Assembly (NCBI RefSeq): GCF_045287255.1
Contig: NZ_CP137142.1
Span: 496,001 to 560,000, forward strand
Direction: 5' to 3'
Length of the DNA stretch: 64,000 bases
From: Henriciella sp045287255
GTDB taxonomy: Bacteria > Pseudomonadota > Alphaproteobacteria > Caulobacterales > Hyphomonadaceae
A program made the position numbers and the translations under genes. Shown in pieces: positions 51,507-61,380 of the stretch. Positions within the stretch are counted from its first letter, which is position 1. Each line of letters opens with the position of its first letter. The notes beneath the pieces were generated by a model. That model saw nothing but the letters and a program-made list of their open reading frames with translations. It had not been told where the DNA came from and did not search any database.

Positions 51507-54500
51507 TTACTGCGCCGCGACGAGTTCTTCGGCGGCATGCAGGTCAACGGAAACCAGCTTCGAGACGCCCTTTTCGCGCATGGTTACGCCGAACAGGCGA
51601 TCCATCCGGCTCATCGTCACAGCATTATGCGTGATCACAATAAACCGCGTTTTGGTACGCCCGCGCATTTCATCCAGCATCCGGCAGAAACGGTCGACAT
51701 TGGCATCGTCGAGCGGCGCATCCACCTCGTCCAGAACACAGATCGGAGAAGGGCGCGACAGGAAGACCGCAAAGATCAGCGCGGTCGCCGTCAGGGCCTG
51801 CTCACCCCCTGACATCAAAGACAGCGTGCCGAGACGTTTGCCCGGTGGCTGAGCAAATATTTCAAGACCCGCATTCAGTGGATCATCGGCGTCTACCAAT
51901 CGGAGTTCAGCCTCACCACCACGGAACAGCGTGGTGAACAGCGCCTTGAAGTGATCATTGACCGTATCAAAAGCCTCCATCAAGCGTTTGCGGCCTTCTG
52001 AATTCAACGCCTTCACGCCCTCGCGCAGTTTCGCAATCGCCCCGGTCAGGTCGGCTTTCTCCTCGACCTGTGTACCAAGGCGGGTGGCTAGTGCTTCGGC
52101 TTCAGCTTCGGCTTCCATATTGACCCCGCCAAGCCCTTCACGGTCCCGCTTCAGGAAATCGCTCTGACGTTCAGCGTCTTTCAGGTCGAGCGTTTCCAAC
52201 TCTTCTTCACTCAGTCCGGCCTGAGCGAGTGGCAGCAAGCCCTCGGGCGAGCGCTGGAACTGGCTCAACGCAAAGTCAGAGGCTTCGGTCAAACGAGTTG
52301 AGGCGTTTTCCAGTTTGGCATTGGTAATGGCGAGGGTTTCACGGGCGCTCATGGCAAGATTGGCTGAACTGCGCGCAGTGGTTTCGGTCTCGCGGATCGC
52401 CGCCTCGCGGACCGCCAGATTATCGGCGGCGGTCTGGCGCTCAGCCTCCAGTGTCTCAACCCGCGCAACAAGCGCGTCGACCTGCTGGGTCAGGCTTTCC
52501 GGTTTCGCCCGCGCGTTTGCCGCTTCGCCAACGACCTCACCGCGCCGTTTGATCAGGCCTTCCAGACGCGTTTCAGCGCTGGTCAGGCGGTTTTGCCAGC
52601 GGGTGACATCGCCTTCCAGTGCTTCCCGGCGGGCCATGGCTTGCTGACGGTTCCGGGTCAGGTCGGTCAGCCGCCCGCGGGCTTCGGTCTCGGTTTCACG
52701 GGCCTTGGTCAGCTTTGTGCGTGCTGCTTCTACCTGTGTCTGCAAAACCGTGAGATCATTGGTATTTTCCGGGCGTGCTGCGGTCTCATAGGCCTCGGTC
52801 GCAATCGAAAGGTCGGCCTCGACGCGCGCAAGTGCTTCGGTTGCGCCATCGGCTTTCAGGCTGGCGCGGTCGCTGGCCTGAAGCGCGGCGGCGAGATCCC
52901 GGCGGGCCTTGTCCAGCATGTCTGTGGCATCGCGCAGGGCTCGTCTCGCGGCTTTCAGGTCATCTTCCGCGCCAATCCGTGCACCCTTTGCCTCAGCAAG
53001 TTTACCTTGGGCTTCGGACAGGCCTTGCCGCGCCGGGCCGATCTTGGCTTGCGCGTCTTCAAGTCGTGCCTGTTGTTCGAGCCGTTCAGCCGCTGGCGTC
53101 GGCGCAGCGGGCGTACGGGTAAATCCGTCCCAACGCCACAAGTGCCCGTCCAGCGTAACCAGACGCTGACCCGGACGCAGATCGCTTGCCAATTGCTCGC
53201 CCTCAGAGACTGAAACGACCCCGCATTGTGACAGGCGCGCAGCGAGTTCCCCCGGCGCCTCAACAAAATCGGTTAGCGGTTTGGCATAGCCCGGCAGGCT
53301 TTCGGTCTTGGCTTCACTGCCTGCCCAGTGGATCGAGGCAGAGCGATCGGTCGGGGCCTGCAAGTCATCGCCGAGCGCCGCGGCCACAGCCTTTTCATAG
53401 CCGTCGCGGGTGCGCATCTGTTCAATCACCGGCGGGGCTTTCGGCCCGGTATCTTTGCGCAGCAGGCGGGTCAGGCCCGTAATCTCGGTTTCGAGCAGGC
53501 GTAGCGTGTCTTGCGCCGCTTCGGCTGGGGCTTTGGCGTCGGCTTCACCTGTCTGTGCGGTTTCCAGCGCAGCTTCCGCCGTCTCAATCGCCGCCTGCGC
53601 AGCAGTCACTGCGGCTTGCGCATCGGCTTCGGCTTTGCGCGCTGTCTCTAATTGCTGTGCGAGAGCCGCCGTGTCAGGCAGGTCGGAAAGCGCCGCGCGC
53701 AGCCGTTCGGCCTCAGCCTCTAAGCGTTCTTTGCGTTGTCTGTGGGCGTTGGCATTGGCCTCAAGTGCCTGAATTTCTGCGCGCTTGGAGGAGAGGTTTT
53801 CCTGCGCCTGATCGGCTTCATCCTGCGCGCTTTGCAGAGTCGCTTTTGCGGTATCGAGGGCAGCCTGCAGTTCAGCTTCCTTGTCGCGATTAATCTCATC
53901 ATTGGCGACGGGCAGGGCAGCAAGGGCAGCTTTTGCCTCTTCCAGCGTCGCGGCAGCCTCTTCCTTTTGTGTCTGCTCACGTGCAAGGTCTTCGGAAAGA
54001 CGGGTCAGCTCCCGCTCCAGCCCGGCCAGAACATCGCTGGCGGCTTTGCGCTCGGCTTCAATCCGGGCGAGATCAATCCGCGACTGGCCCAGCTTGCCGG
54101 CTGCAATTGCCTCAGCATCACGCAAAGGTTGCAGCCCTTCGCTGGCTTTCAGGCGCTCCGTTTCGGCAACCGCTGCAGCGCGGGTCAGGCGCTCCACTTC
54201 AGATTTCGCGCGCGCCAGTGCCAGCCCGGCTTCGTCCTGATCAGCCTTCGCGCTCGCCCATTTGGCGTGCGCCATCCAGGCATCCAAAGCCTGAATTTTC
54301 GCGCTCAGTTCTTTGTATTTTCGCGCTTTTCGCGCTTGGCGCTTCAGGCTGTCGAGCTGGCGCTCAACCTCGGCAGAGACTTCAGCGAGGCGTTCGAGAT
54401 TGTTTTCAGCCGCGCGCAGCTTCAACTCAGCCTCATGACGGCGCGTGTTCAGACCAGCGATCCCAGCGGCTTCTTCAAGGATACGGCGGCGGTTTTGCGG

Positions 54501-54968
54501 TTTCGAAGCGATCAGTTCGCTGATCTGACCCTGTCGCACCAGAGACGGTGAGTTTGCCCCGGTCGAAGCATCGGCAAAGATCAGCTTGATATCCTTGCCA
54601 CGGACCGTGCGCCCATTGAGCTTGTAGGTGGAGCCAGCGCCCCGCTTCAGGCGGCGCAGAATTTCCAGCGTGTCCGAGCCATTAAACTCCGGCGGGGCCA
54701 TGCGCGCGCTATTGTCGAGAACAAGCGTGACTTCAGCATTTTCACGCGCGGCCCGGCTGGCCGAGCCGGAAAAGATCAGGTCATCCATCTCCCCGCCGCG
54801 CATCGCCTTGGCCGAGGTCGCCCCCATCGCCCAGCGTAGCGCTTCGAGAAGATTGGATTTGCCGCAGCCATTCGGGCCGACAATACCGGTCAGGCCCGGT
54901 TCTATCGGTACCGTTTCAGGATCAACAAAGGACTTGAAGCCCGCAATGCGCAGTTCGGTTATGTGCAT
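51507..54968 (-). CDS. smc: Chromosome segregation protein SMC
   Basis: This 1153-residue ATPase has Walker A GIVGPNGCGKSNLLEALRWA near residues 29-48, the signature LSLMSGGEQALTATALIFAV and Walker B ICVLDEVDAPLDDANVDRFC near the C-terminus, joined by two long Ala/Glu/Arg-rich coiled coils around a hinge at about 480-640. SMC forms the bacterial condensin that organises replicated DNA. It is downstream of DciA-like and DsbA-like genes; the 17-base gap to the latter suggests one operon. Confidence 0.95.
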   Translation of the reverse strand: MHITELRIAGFKSFVDPETVPIEPGLTGIVGPNGCGKSNLLEALRWAMGATSAKAMRGGEMDDLIFSGSASRAARENAEVTLVLDNSARMAPPEFNGSDTLEILRRLKRGAGSTYKLNGRTVRGKDIKLIFADASTGANSPSLVRQGQISELIASKPQNRRRILEEAAGIAGLNTRRHEAELKLRAAENNLERLAEVSAEVERQLDSLKRQARKARKYKELSAKIQALDAWMAHAKWASAKADQDEAGLALARAKSEVERLTRAAAVAETERLKASEGLQPLRDAEAIAAGKLGQSRIDLARIEAERKAASDVLAGLERELTRLSEDLAREQTQKEEAAATLEEAKAALAALPVANDEINRDKEAELQAALDTAKATLQSAQDEADQAQENLSSKRAEIQALEANANAHRQRKERLEAEAERLRAALSDLPDTAALAQQLETARKAEADAQAAVTAAQAAIETAEAALETAQTGEADAKAPAEAAQDTLRLLETEITGLTRLLRKDTGPKAPPVIEQMRTRDGYEKAVAAALGDDLQAPTDRSASIHWAGSEAKTESLPGYAKPLTDFVEAPGELAARLSQCGVVSVSEGEQLASDLRPGQRLVTLDGHLWRWDGFTRTPAAPTPAAERLEQQARLEDAQAKIGPARQGLSEAQGKLAEAKGARIGAEDDLKAARRALRDATDMLDKARRDLAAALQASDRASLKADGATEALARVEADLSIATEAYETAARPENTNDLTVLQTQVEAARTKLTKARETETEARGRLTDLTRNRQQAMARREALEGDVTRWQNRLTSAETRLEGLIKRRGEVVGEAANARAKPESLTQQVDALVARVETLEAERQTAADNLAVREAAIRETETTARSSANLAMSARETLAITNAKLENASTRLTEASDFALSQFQRSPEGLLPLAQAGLSEEELETLDLKDAERQSDFLKRDREGLGGVNMEAEAEAEALATRLGTQVEEKADLTGAIAKLREGVKALNSEGRKRLMEAFDTVNDHFKALFTTLFRGGEAELRLVDADDPLNAGLEIFAQPPGKRLGTLSLMSGGEQALTATALIFAVFLSRPSPICVLDEVDAPLDDANVDRFCRMLDEMRGRTKTRFIVITHNAVTMSRMDRLFGVTMREKGVSKLVSVDLHAAEELVAAQ

Positions 54969-54985
54969 CGCGGCTCCTGCATCGC

Positions 54986-55687
54986 TTACTCGGTCGCTGC
55001 GTCGTCTGCGGGGGTGTCTTCGCCCAGCGCTTCATTGAGAATTGCGCGCATACCGTCAGCGGTGCGCCATTCAAAGCCCTGCAGGCGCTCACCGTTCACA
55101 AAGACTGTCGGCGTTGAATTCACACCTGTGCGTTCCCCGGCACCTACAGCATCGCCGATGGCTCGGCGAATGGATTGATCTTGCAAGCAGGCATCAAATT
55201 GAGCGCTGCCAGTGAGGCCATGATTGCTGGCCACCTGCTCCAGTGCGCCGCGTACCTGATCCCCTTGGCGGGCAACGCTCAGAATCCCTTGCTGGCGCTC
55301 GAACAGCTCATCCAGAACGTCGAAATACTTGTCTTCGCCGGCACAACGCGACAGGGCAAAGCCAGCAACGGCAATGTTTGCCGGGGCTGTCGGGAACTCA
55401 CGGAAGATAAACTTCGCCTTGCCGGTATCGACGAACTCGCTCTCAACCATAGGGATCACGTTCAGGTGAAAATCGAGGCAGGCTGGGCAAGTCCATGAGG
55501 CATACTCAATAATCTCGATTGGTGCATCAGCATCGCCTTTGACCATGTCACCTAAAGCCGCCCCTTCGACACTTGCTGTGTCGCCGGCGCTATTATTGTC
55601 TTCGCCACCAGCTGGCCCACAGGCCGCAAGGGTGATTGCCACAAAGCCTGCAGCAGCAAAACGACGGGACATACGGATCATAGCCAT
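54986..55687 (-). CDS. DsbA-like thiol oxidoreductase lipoprotein
   Basis: This 233-residue protein has a lipoprotein signal (RRFAAAGFVAITLAACGPAG, lipobox TLAAC) and a thioredoxin fold with a CPAC active site in EYASWTCPACLDFHLNVIPM, then a helical insert and cis-Pro in GVNSTPTVFVNGERLQGFEW. It oxidises or isomerises disulfides in the cell envelope, like the DsbA/BdbD group. An alternative start at the second Met is possible. Confidence 0.9.
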   Translation of the reverse strand: MAMIRMSRRFAAAGFVAITLAACGPAGGEDNNSAGDTASVEGAALGDMVKGDADAPIEIIEYASWTCPACLDFHLNVIPMVESEFVDTGKAKFIFREFPTAPANIAVAGFALSRCAGEDKYFDVLDELFERQQGILSVARQGDQVRGALEQVASNHGLTGSAQFDACLQDQSIRRAIGDAVGAGERTGVNSTPTVFVNGERLQGFEWRTADGMRAILNEALGEDTPADDAATE

Positions 55688-55729
55688 AACCTTTTCTTAA
55701 CACTCTGAGTCGTGAAGGTTGCCAAGTCG

Positions 55730-56290
55730 TTAACGCGGACCGGGCTCTTCATCCTGTTGCTGGTGCGATAGCACAGCCTCCCCCAACGCAACAATCGCTT
55801 CACGTAATTTTGTATCTTCAATCGCAGTTGCCGATGCGATCAATGCCTCGCGTTGGTCCGGGGTCAGGGGAACGGGCGTGTTTTCTTGAGATCGCAGCTT
55901 TTGCGCGCCGAGTGGTCCCTGAACGAGTTTGATCTCTGTAATGTCCCCGCCCGCCGCCACCGAAACGCGCTGGCGGATCATCTCACTCTGATGTTGCACG
56001 AGACCCGCCGCCGCTGGAATAACTTTCAGGGTCAGCTTGCGCCCGCCGCGCGCGGGCCCAAGTTTTTCCGGGCGGCACAGACGGGCGAGTTGTTCCCCAA
56101 CAAGATCAGGCCAATCGAGCTTTAACCGGCTTAAGGTCGCCCCGCGCTTCGGCATGGACTTGCGGGCCAGACGCATCGCTGCCTTGCCCACTGTGCCGGG
56201 ACCGGGATGCACAGGTTTCGCCTTCGCATAGCGCAGCCTTATGCGTGCGCGAGCTTCCTCTATGGGATCAAGGCTTGACCGTTTGACCAT
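55730..56290 (-). CDS. DciA-like DUF721 protein
   Basis: This 186-residue protein has the DUF721 domain: WPDLVGEQLARLCRPEKLGP and RKLTLKVIPAAAGLVQHQSE, then IRQRVSVAAGGDITEIKLVQ. In many bacteria such proteins (DciA) load the replicative helicase. Its start lies 19 bases from the divergent mutY start, so both promoters overlap coding sequence. The longer upstream start is rejected because it would cover the mutY start. Confidence 0.85.
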   Translation of the reverse strand: MVKRSSLDPIEEARARIRLRYAKAKPVHPGPGTVGKAAMRLARKSMPKRGATLSRLKLDWPDLVGEQLARLCRPEKLGPARGGRKLTLKVIPAAAGLVQHQSEMIRQRVSVAAGGDITEIKLVQGPLGAQKLRSQENTPVPLTPDQREALIASATAIEDTKLREAIVALGEAVLSHQQQDEEPGPR

Positions 56291-56309
56291 GACAGCCACT
56301 TTGCCCGGC

Positions 56310-57350
56310 ATGAGCACGGATGAAAAGTTACGGTTTGAAGATTTACCAGAGCGTTTGCTGGACTGGTACGCGCTTTCTGCGCGCGATTTACCGTGGCGGA
56401 TCGGTCCGGCTGAACGCGCACAAGGGGTAAAAGCTGACCCTTACCGTGTCTGGATGGCCGAAATCATGCTGCAGCAGACCACCGTACCGCATGCCACGCG
56501 TTATTATCAGGCTTTTACCAGGCGTTGGCCCACGGTTGAGGCGCTCGCCGCGGCGGCCGATGAAGACGTCATGGCGGCCTGGGCCGGGCTTGGTTATTAT
56601 GCCCGGGCACGAAATCTCCTGAAATGCGCCCGCGAAGTTGCCGAAAGAGGCAGCTGGCCCCACACAGTTGAGGCTCTACGCACGCTGCCCGGGATTGGCG
56701 CCTATACAGCCGGAGCAGTCGGCGCGTTGGCTTTTGGGCGCCGCGCTGCTGCAGTCGATGGCAATGTCGACCGTGTCTTCGCGCGCCTGCTGGCCGCTAA
56801 AGGAGAGTGGAAAGCGGAAAAGGCCCGGATCAAGGAGATGGTCGAAATGCTGGTTCCGGCAGACCGCCCTGCCGAGTTCGCTGAGGCTCTCATGGATCTT
56901 GGCGCGACAGTCTGCACCCCCAAGCGCCCCGACTGCCTGATCTGCCCTTTGCGTGAGCTTTGTGCTGGCGCAGGGGAGGGCGACCCAGCCCGTTATCCGA
57001 TCAAGCCAAAGAAGGCCGCCAAACCGGTCCGCCGGGGGCACGTGTACGCTCTGTTCAATGATCAAGGCGAAGTCCTGACAGAGCGTCGCCCGAACAAAGG
57101 TCTGCTCGGCGGCATGCTCGGCCTGCCGGGTTCAGATTGGATCGTGGATACGCGCCCGGAACCAAGCCCACCGAGCGGCGAAAACTGGCAGGATATCGGC
57201 GAGGTGCGCCACGTCTTCACCCATTTCAGCCTCGAGCTCACCGTCTGGCGCGGGCAGGGGAGTATAGGCGATCACTGGACCCCCCGCAGCACAGCCGCAG
57301 ACGCTTTACCCAGTGTCTTTGCCAAGGCGCTGAAGCTTGCCGTCAAATAG
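56310..57350 (+). CDS. mutY: A/G-specific adenine glycosylase
   Basis: This 346-residue protein has the HhH-GPD fold with EIMLQQTTVPHATRYY, LPGIGAYTAGAVGALAFGRR and the catalytic Asp in AVDGNVDRVFARLL, and the 4Fe-4S cluster ligands CTPKRPDCLICPLRELC (C-x6-C-x2-C-x5-C). The C-terminal NUDIX-like domain recognises 8-oxoG. It removes A opposite 8-oxoG. The shorter ATG start at MSTDEKLRFEDLPERLLDWY is chosen because the 23-residue extension runs through the divergent gene. Confidence 0.95.
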   Translation: MSTDEKLRFEDLPERLLDWYALSARDLPWRIGPAERAQGVKADPYRVWMAEIMLQQTTVPHATRYYQAFTRRWPTVEALAAAADEDVMAAWAGLGYYARARNLLKCAREVAERGSWPHTVEALRTLPGIGAYTAGAVGALAFGRRAAAVDGNVDRVFARLLAAKGEWKAEKARIKEMVEMLVPADRPAEFAEALMDLGATVCTPKRPDCLICPLRELCAGAGEGDPARYPIKPKKAAKPVRRGHVYALFNDQGEVLTERRPNKGLLGGMLGLPGSDWIVDTRPEPSPPSGENWQDIGEVRHVFTHFSLELTVWRGQGSIGDHWTPRSTAADALPSVFAKALKLAVK

Positions 57351-57414
57351 GCGCTGTCTTTCTGCAGTCATGGATTGGCCGTATACTCCCCTGGCACAAT
57401 AAGTGGGGGAAGAC

Positions 57415-58725
57415 ATGCATATTGGCTATGATCCAGATTTTCTTGGTGGGGGTATTCGCGTACCCATGCCGACCTTTAATCGCCGCTTGGCGCAATCGGT
57501 TTTGCGCAAGCCCGGTATTTTGCGGAACGATCTCTATTCCGATCATACGCACTTTTCGCTGGTCATGAATGAGCATTCGCGCCAGCTCATCTATTCGGCC
57601 TACAATATCGACCAGACAAAGTTCATCGAAAAGCCTGAAGGCAAAGGGAAACGGGGGTGGCGCAAGGACCCTGACATCGGGTCTGAATTCCAACTCGGTA
57701 ATGAGTATTACAAGGACCGCAATGCCCCTGACGGCACCAAGATCAGGAACCTCTATGATCGCGGTCACATGGTGATGCGTTTCAACAATATGTGGGGTGA
57801 TACCGCGGCAGAGGCCGATAAGGCGGGCAAGGATACGTTTATCTACGCCAACTCTTCGCTCCAGCATGAAAATCTCAATCGGGATGAGTGGAAAGAGCTG
57901 GAACTGGAAATCGTCCGCACGCTTCCCAATACGGTCAACCAAAAGCTGGCTGTCTTTACGGGGCCGATCTTTGGTCACCTCGATCGGCATGTGAACCTGA
58001 CGGACAATGATACAGCCCGTGTGCCAGGGGGCTTCTTCAAGATCATTTGCTTTCGTCTGAAAGACGCTGCTCCTGGGGATGAACTGGGTGTCCTCGCCTT
58101 TGCCATTTATCAGGATACGCTGATTATTCAGGACAAGAAAGGCGCGTCAAAGGTCAAAACCGACCGCCGCTATCAAGTCACAATTAGTGAGTTGCAGGAT
58201 TTGACGGGACTGAACTTTGGCAAACAGCTTTATGAGCGTAACCCGCTTTTCTATCACGATGTGACGGAAAGAAATGAGCGTCTGAATGTGCATGATCTGC
58301 CAGAGCGTATTCCGATCAACACCGTTACGAACATTGTTCGTGAGACTGAGGAGGTCCGCATTGATCGGCATGATCTCGCCACGCGCGGTGTTGCGATCAA
58401 CTCTGCGATGATTGATCCCGTTGGACCGGAACCTGAAGGTGAGTGGGTCTCCATCCATAATCGTGCTGGCAAAGTCGTGGACCTTGAGGGTTGGTTCCTC
58501 TTCGATGGCAAGGGGCGGTTTGCCCGGCTCACCGGCATGGTCGAACCAGGCCATTCGCTGCGCCTTGATGGCACAGCAAAGGGTAATATCCGCCTGTCCA
58601 ATCAAGGGGGCAGTCTGATGCTCTATGACAACCAGATGTCTGTGATTGATCATGTCACCTGGTCGCGTCACGATCTCGCCCGCGTTGGTGAGGGCATTGC
58701 TTATATGTTTGAGCGCGGCCAGTAA
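57415..58725 (+). CDS. NUC1-type DNA/RNA non-specific endonuclease with lamin-tail-like domain
   Basis: This 436-residue protein has a betabetaalpha-metal nuclease domain (YDRGHMVMRFNN near residue 118, the catalytic DRGH; ANSSLQHENLNRDEWKELE with metal-ligand Asn) over about residues 20-265. After that, AINSAMIDPVGPEPEGEWVS starts a beta-sandwich (about 325-435) resembling lamin tail domains: EGWFLFDGKGRFARLTGMVE, NIRLSNQGGSLMLYDNQMSV. No signal peptide is visible, which is unusual for NUC1-type enzymes. Function might be DNA repair, defence or secretion by an unknown route. Confidence 0.82.
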   Translation: MHIGYDPDFLGGGIRVPMPTFNRRLAQSVLRKPGILRNDLYSDHTHFSLVMNEHSRQLIYSAYNIDQTKFIEKPEGKGKRGWRKDPDIGSEFQLGNEYYKDRNAPDGTKIRNLYDRGHMVMRFNNMWGDTAAEADKAGKDTFIYANSSLQHENLNRDEWKELELEIVRTLPNTVNQKLAVFTGPIFGHLDRHVNLTDNDTARVPGGFFKIICFRLKDAAPGDELGVLAFAIYQDTLIIQDKKGASKVKTDRRYQVTISELQDLTGLNFGKQLYERNPLFYHDVTERNERLNVHDLPERIPINTVTNIVRETEEVRIDRHDLATRGVAINSAMIDPVGPEPEGEWVSIHNRAGKVVDLEGWFLFDGKGRFARLTGMVEPGHSLRLDGTAKGNIRLSNQGGSLMLYDNQMSVIDHVTWSRHDLARVGEGIAYMFERGQ

Positions 58726-58747
58726 GGCTTGTGGATAGGTTTTATTT

Positions 58748-58762
58748 GTTCTTGATATGTTC
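58748..58762 (+). promoter_or_regulatory. LexA (SOS) box
   Basis: GTTCTTGATATGTTC matches the alphaproteobacterial LexA consensus GTTC-N7-GTTC exactly. It lies 27 bases before the radical SAM start. Confidence 0.75.
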
Positions 58763-58788
58763 TAAGTTCTGTGTTCCTCATAGGCGGT

Positions 58789-59925
58789 ATGAGGACGACG
58801 CAGAAGCTTGAGAAATATGGCCGGGTGGACCGGGACGCGGTGAAGGCGGTGGGGGAACGCTTTCACCATCGCGGCCGCGGGGCCATTTCAAATCAGACTG
58901 GGCGGTTCGAGCCGGAAACGCGCGAAGCCTATGATGATGGCTGGGGTACAATTGAAGATGAAGCCCCGCCGCTGCGCACCACGCTGACCAAGGAAACCCC
59001 GCGCACCATCATTACCTTCAATCGCTCACCCGATATTCCGTTTGACCGCACGATCAATCCGTATCGCGGCTGCGAGCATGGCTGTGTCTACTGCTTTGCC
59101 CGGCCAACCCATGCCTTCCATGGCCTCTCGGCCGGTTTGGATTTTGAGAGTAAACTCTTCTACAAACCTGATGGGCCGCGCCTGTTGGAGCAGGAGTTGT
59201 CCCGTCCGCGCTATGTGCCGCGTCCCATCGCGCTGGGCATGAATACCGATGCCTATCAGCCCGTGGAAAAGCGGTTGGAACTGACCCGGCGCTTTCTGGA
59301 GATTTTGAGCGCGCATAATCATCCCGTCACGCTGCTGACCAAATCGGCGCTGATCCAGCGGGATATCGATCTTATTGCGCCAATGGCAGCGAAAGGGATT
59401 TGCCGGGTCGGGGTGTCGATTACGACGCTGGATGGCAAGCTGGCGCGTCTACTTGAACCGCGCGCGGCGGCCCCGCGCCTGCGTTATCAGACTGTGCGTG
59501 CCCTCAGCGATGCCGGGATTGATGTCACGGTGATGACCGCCCCGATCATTCCGGCACTGAACGAGGAAGAGATTGAACGCCTGCTGGAGGCCGCCGCCGA
59601 TCATGGTGCCGTGCGGGCCGGATATGTCCTGTTGCGCCTGCCGCACGAGTTAAAGGATGTCGTGCAGGAATGGCTGGTTCAGCACTATCCTGACCGCGCG
59701 GCGCGGATCATCAATCTGCTGCGGGAAATGCGCGGCGGCAAAGACTATGATGCGCAATGGTATCAGCGTGGTAGCGGCGTTGGTGAGCGGGCGCGGTTTA
59801 TCGCAGCGCGCTTTGCCAAGGCGGCGCGACGGTTCAAATTGAATGAGGTTGAACGTGCACCGCTGCGCACGGATCTGTTCCGTCCACCTGTCTTGCATGG
59901 CGGGCAATACAGACTGGAACTCTAA
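58789..59925 (+). CDS. PA0069-family radical SAM protein (SplB-like)
   Basis: This 378-residue protein has the radical SAM cluster motif GCEHGCVYCFAR (CxxxCxxC), with INPYRGC before it, and the SplB-like domain order; PA0069-like proteins are grouped with spore photoproduct lyases (COG1533). An ATG start is chosen over an upstream GTG because the GGCGG spacing fits. The SOS box upstream supports a DNA-damage role. Convergent with the GPH carrier; stops overlap by four bases. Confidence 0.9.
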   Translation: MRTTQKLEKYGRVDRDAVKAVGERFHHRGRGAISNQTGRFEPETREAYDDGWGTIEDEAPPLRTTLTKETPRTIITFNRSPDIPFDRTINPYRGCEHGCVYCFARPTHAFHGLSAGLDFESKLFYKPDGPRLLEQELSRPRYVPRPIALGMNTDAYQPVEKRLELTRRFLEILSAHNHPVTLLTKSALIQRDIDLIAPMAAKGICRVGVSITTLDGKLARLLEPRAAAPRLRYQTVRALSDAGIDVTVMTAPIIPALNEEEIERLLEAAADHGAVRAGYVLLRLPHELKDVVQEWLVQHYPDRAARIINLLREMRGGKDYDAQWYQRGSGVGERARFIAARFAKAARRFKLNEVERAPLRTDLFRPPVLHGGQYRLEL

Positions 59926-61289
59926 ACGGCTTCCGCTGTGGGCTTTGCAGCGGCCTTGAGTTTTGCCGCATTGGCCTGCTGCTTGTCGCGGGTTAGGGGG
60001 TAGCCGCGCAGGATTAGGGCGGCGAGTGCATAGGCCACGACGGGCACCCCGACAAACACCCACATCAGGCCGCGTACGACTTCCGGGCTGTTCTCACCGG
60101 ATGGATCGAAGCCAACCCACAAGCCCAGCAGGAGGTAGGGAATACCAATCGCGAAACTGGCCCCGGTTTTATACGCGCCGGACATCAGCGAGTAATACAG
60201 CCCAGCTCTACTTTCGCTGCCACGGGCTTCTTCCTGCTCAATAATGTCCGCCATCATTGAGCGGGCGAGAATGAAAGGCGTGCCATAGGCCACCCCTGAA
60301 ACCACCGCTGCGATCAGCAGTTTTGCGGCGCCGCCACCTGCTGCGCTGAGCGGCAGGTAGACCATATAGGTCACCATCGACCAGATGCAGGTTGCAATGA
60401 AGGTCGTATGCTTTTCCGTACGCTTTGACAGCCAGATCCAGAAGGGCATGGCGGCAAAGCCAGCGACAAAGAACACCATCAAAATAACTGGTGCCAATCC
60501 AGTCACGCCAAAGCCCCACTCGGCTGCAAACAGGAAGGTGCCGCCGGTTCCGGCAATTGCAATGCCGATCAGAATCTCAACCGACAGGACCCGCAACATA
60601 ACCGGGTCGCTCAAGGCCTGGCGCAGCGCAGGCCAGCTGAATTTGACTTTCTCCGCGTCAGGTTTCGGGGCGGGATCAGGGACAAACAGAATGGCCAGCA
60701 GGACTGTTAGCGGTAGAACAATGAGCAGGATTATCCCCATCACCTGAACCTGTTCGCGGCGACCAAAGCCGAAATTAATCGCCAGCAGGGTTGGGATGAT
60801 CAGTAGGGTTAGCAGTGTCCCTGTGCTGATCACCTCGCGCCATAGAAAAAGGCGCGAGCGCTCATCATAGGCATCGGTGATCATCGGTACCCAGGATTGG
60901 TGTGGGGTCTGCAGCATCGTAAAGCCCAGCCACATCACCGCCAGCGACACGATCAGATAGATCGGTGAAACGGTCTCCCCCGATGGCATGAACAGAAAGT
61001 ATGAGCCGATCATCAACACTGGAACACTGATCGCGAGCCAATGTTTGATCCGTCCATATTTCGTCGGCTTGGTGTCGACGAGCCAGCCCATCACCGGGTC
61101 CGTGCCGAGATCCCAGAAGCGCAGGAACATGAAGATCAGGCCCGTGACCGTTGTGCCAAGGCCCAACTGATCCGCATACATCGGAACGACAAAGACCGCC
61201 ATTGGTAGCCCTACGGCCGCCAAAGGCATCCCCACACTGGAAAACGCGAGCACGCGCGGAAACGAAAGGCGGTCAGATCTGGCCGTCAT
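59922..61289 (-). CDS. GPH/MelB-type sugar carrier (MFS)
   Basis: This 455-residue membrane protein has twelve segments and the GPH features FMFLRFWDLGTDPVMGWLVD and DTKPTKYGRIKHWL after TM2. GPH proteins co-transport glycosides, pentosides or hexuronides with cations. It stands alone and is divergent from ccrM. The upstream TTG-initiated two-codon extension is not used. Confidence 0.88.
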   Translation of the reverse strand: MTARSDRLSFPRVLAFSSVGMPLAAVGLPMAVFVVPMYADQLGLGTTVTGLIFMFLRFWDLGTDPVMGWLVDTKPTKYGRIKHWLAISVPVLMIGSYFLFMPSGETVSPIYLIVSLAVMWLGFTMLQTPHQSWVPMITDAYDERSRLFLWREVISTGTLLTLLIIPTLLAINFGFGRREQVQVMGIILLIVLPLTVLLAILFVPDPAPKPDAEKVKFSWPALRQALSDPVMLRVLSVEILIGIAIAGTGGTFLFAAEWGFGVTGLAPVILMVFFVAGFAAMPFWIWLSKRTEKHTTFIATCIWSMVTYMVYLPLSAAGGGAAKLLIAAVVSGVAYGTPFILARSMMADIIEQEEARGSESRAGLYYSLMSGAYKTGASFAIGIPYLLLGLWVGFDPSGENSPEVVRGLMWVFVGVPVVAYALAALILRGYPLTRDKQQANAAKLKAAAKPTAEAV

Positions 61290-61356
61290 ATGCAAACTGT
61301 GACGCCTGCGTCACGAAACGCAAGTGAAATCGAAAGTGCTTTGAAAATTCACAGGC

Positions 61357-61365
61357 TTGTCCACA
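61357..61365 (+). promoter_or_regulatory. DnaA-box-like site
   Basis: TTGTCCACA differs from the DnaA box TTATCCACA at one position. It is in the divergent carrier/ccrM region; function is uncertain. Confidence 0.3.
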
Positions 61366-61380
61366 GGGTGGAAATGCGCA

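Noticed and set aside
53736..54551. 271-residue frame opposite smc
   Set aside because: It mirrors the repetitive coiled-coil coding sequence of SMC and has no domain or ribosome-binding site support.
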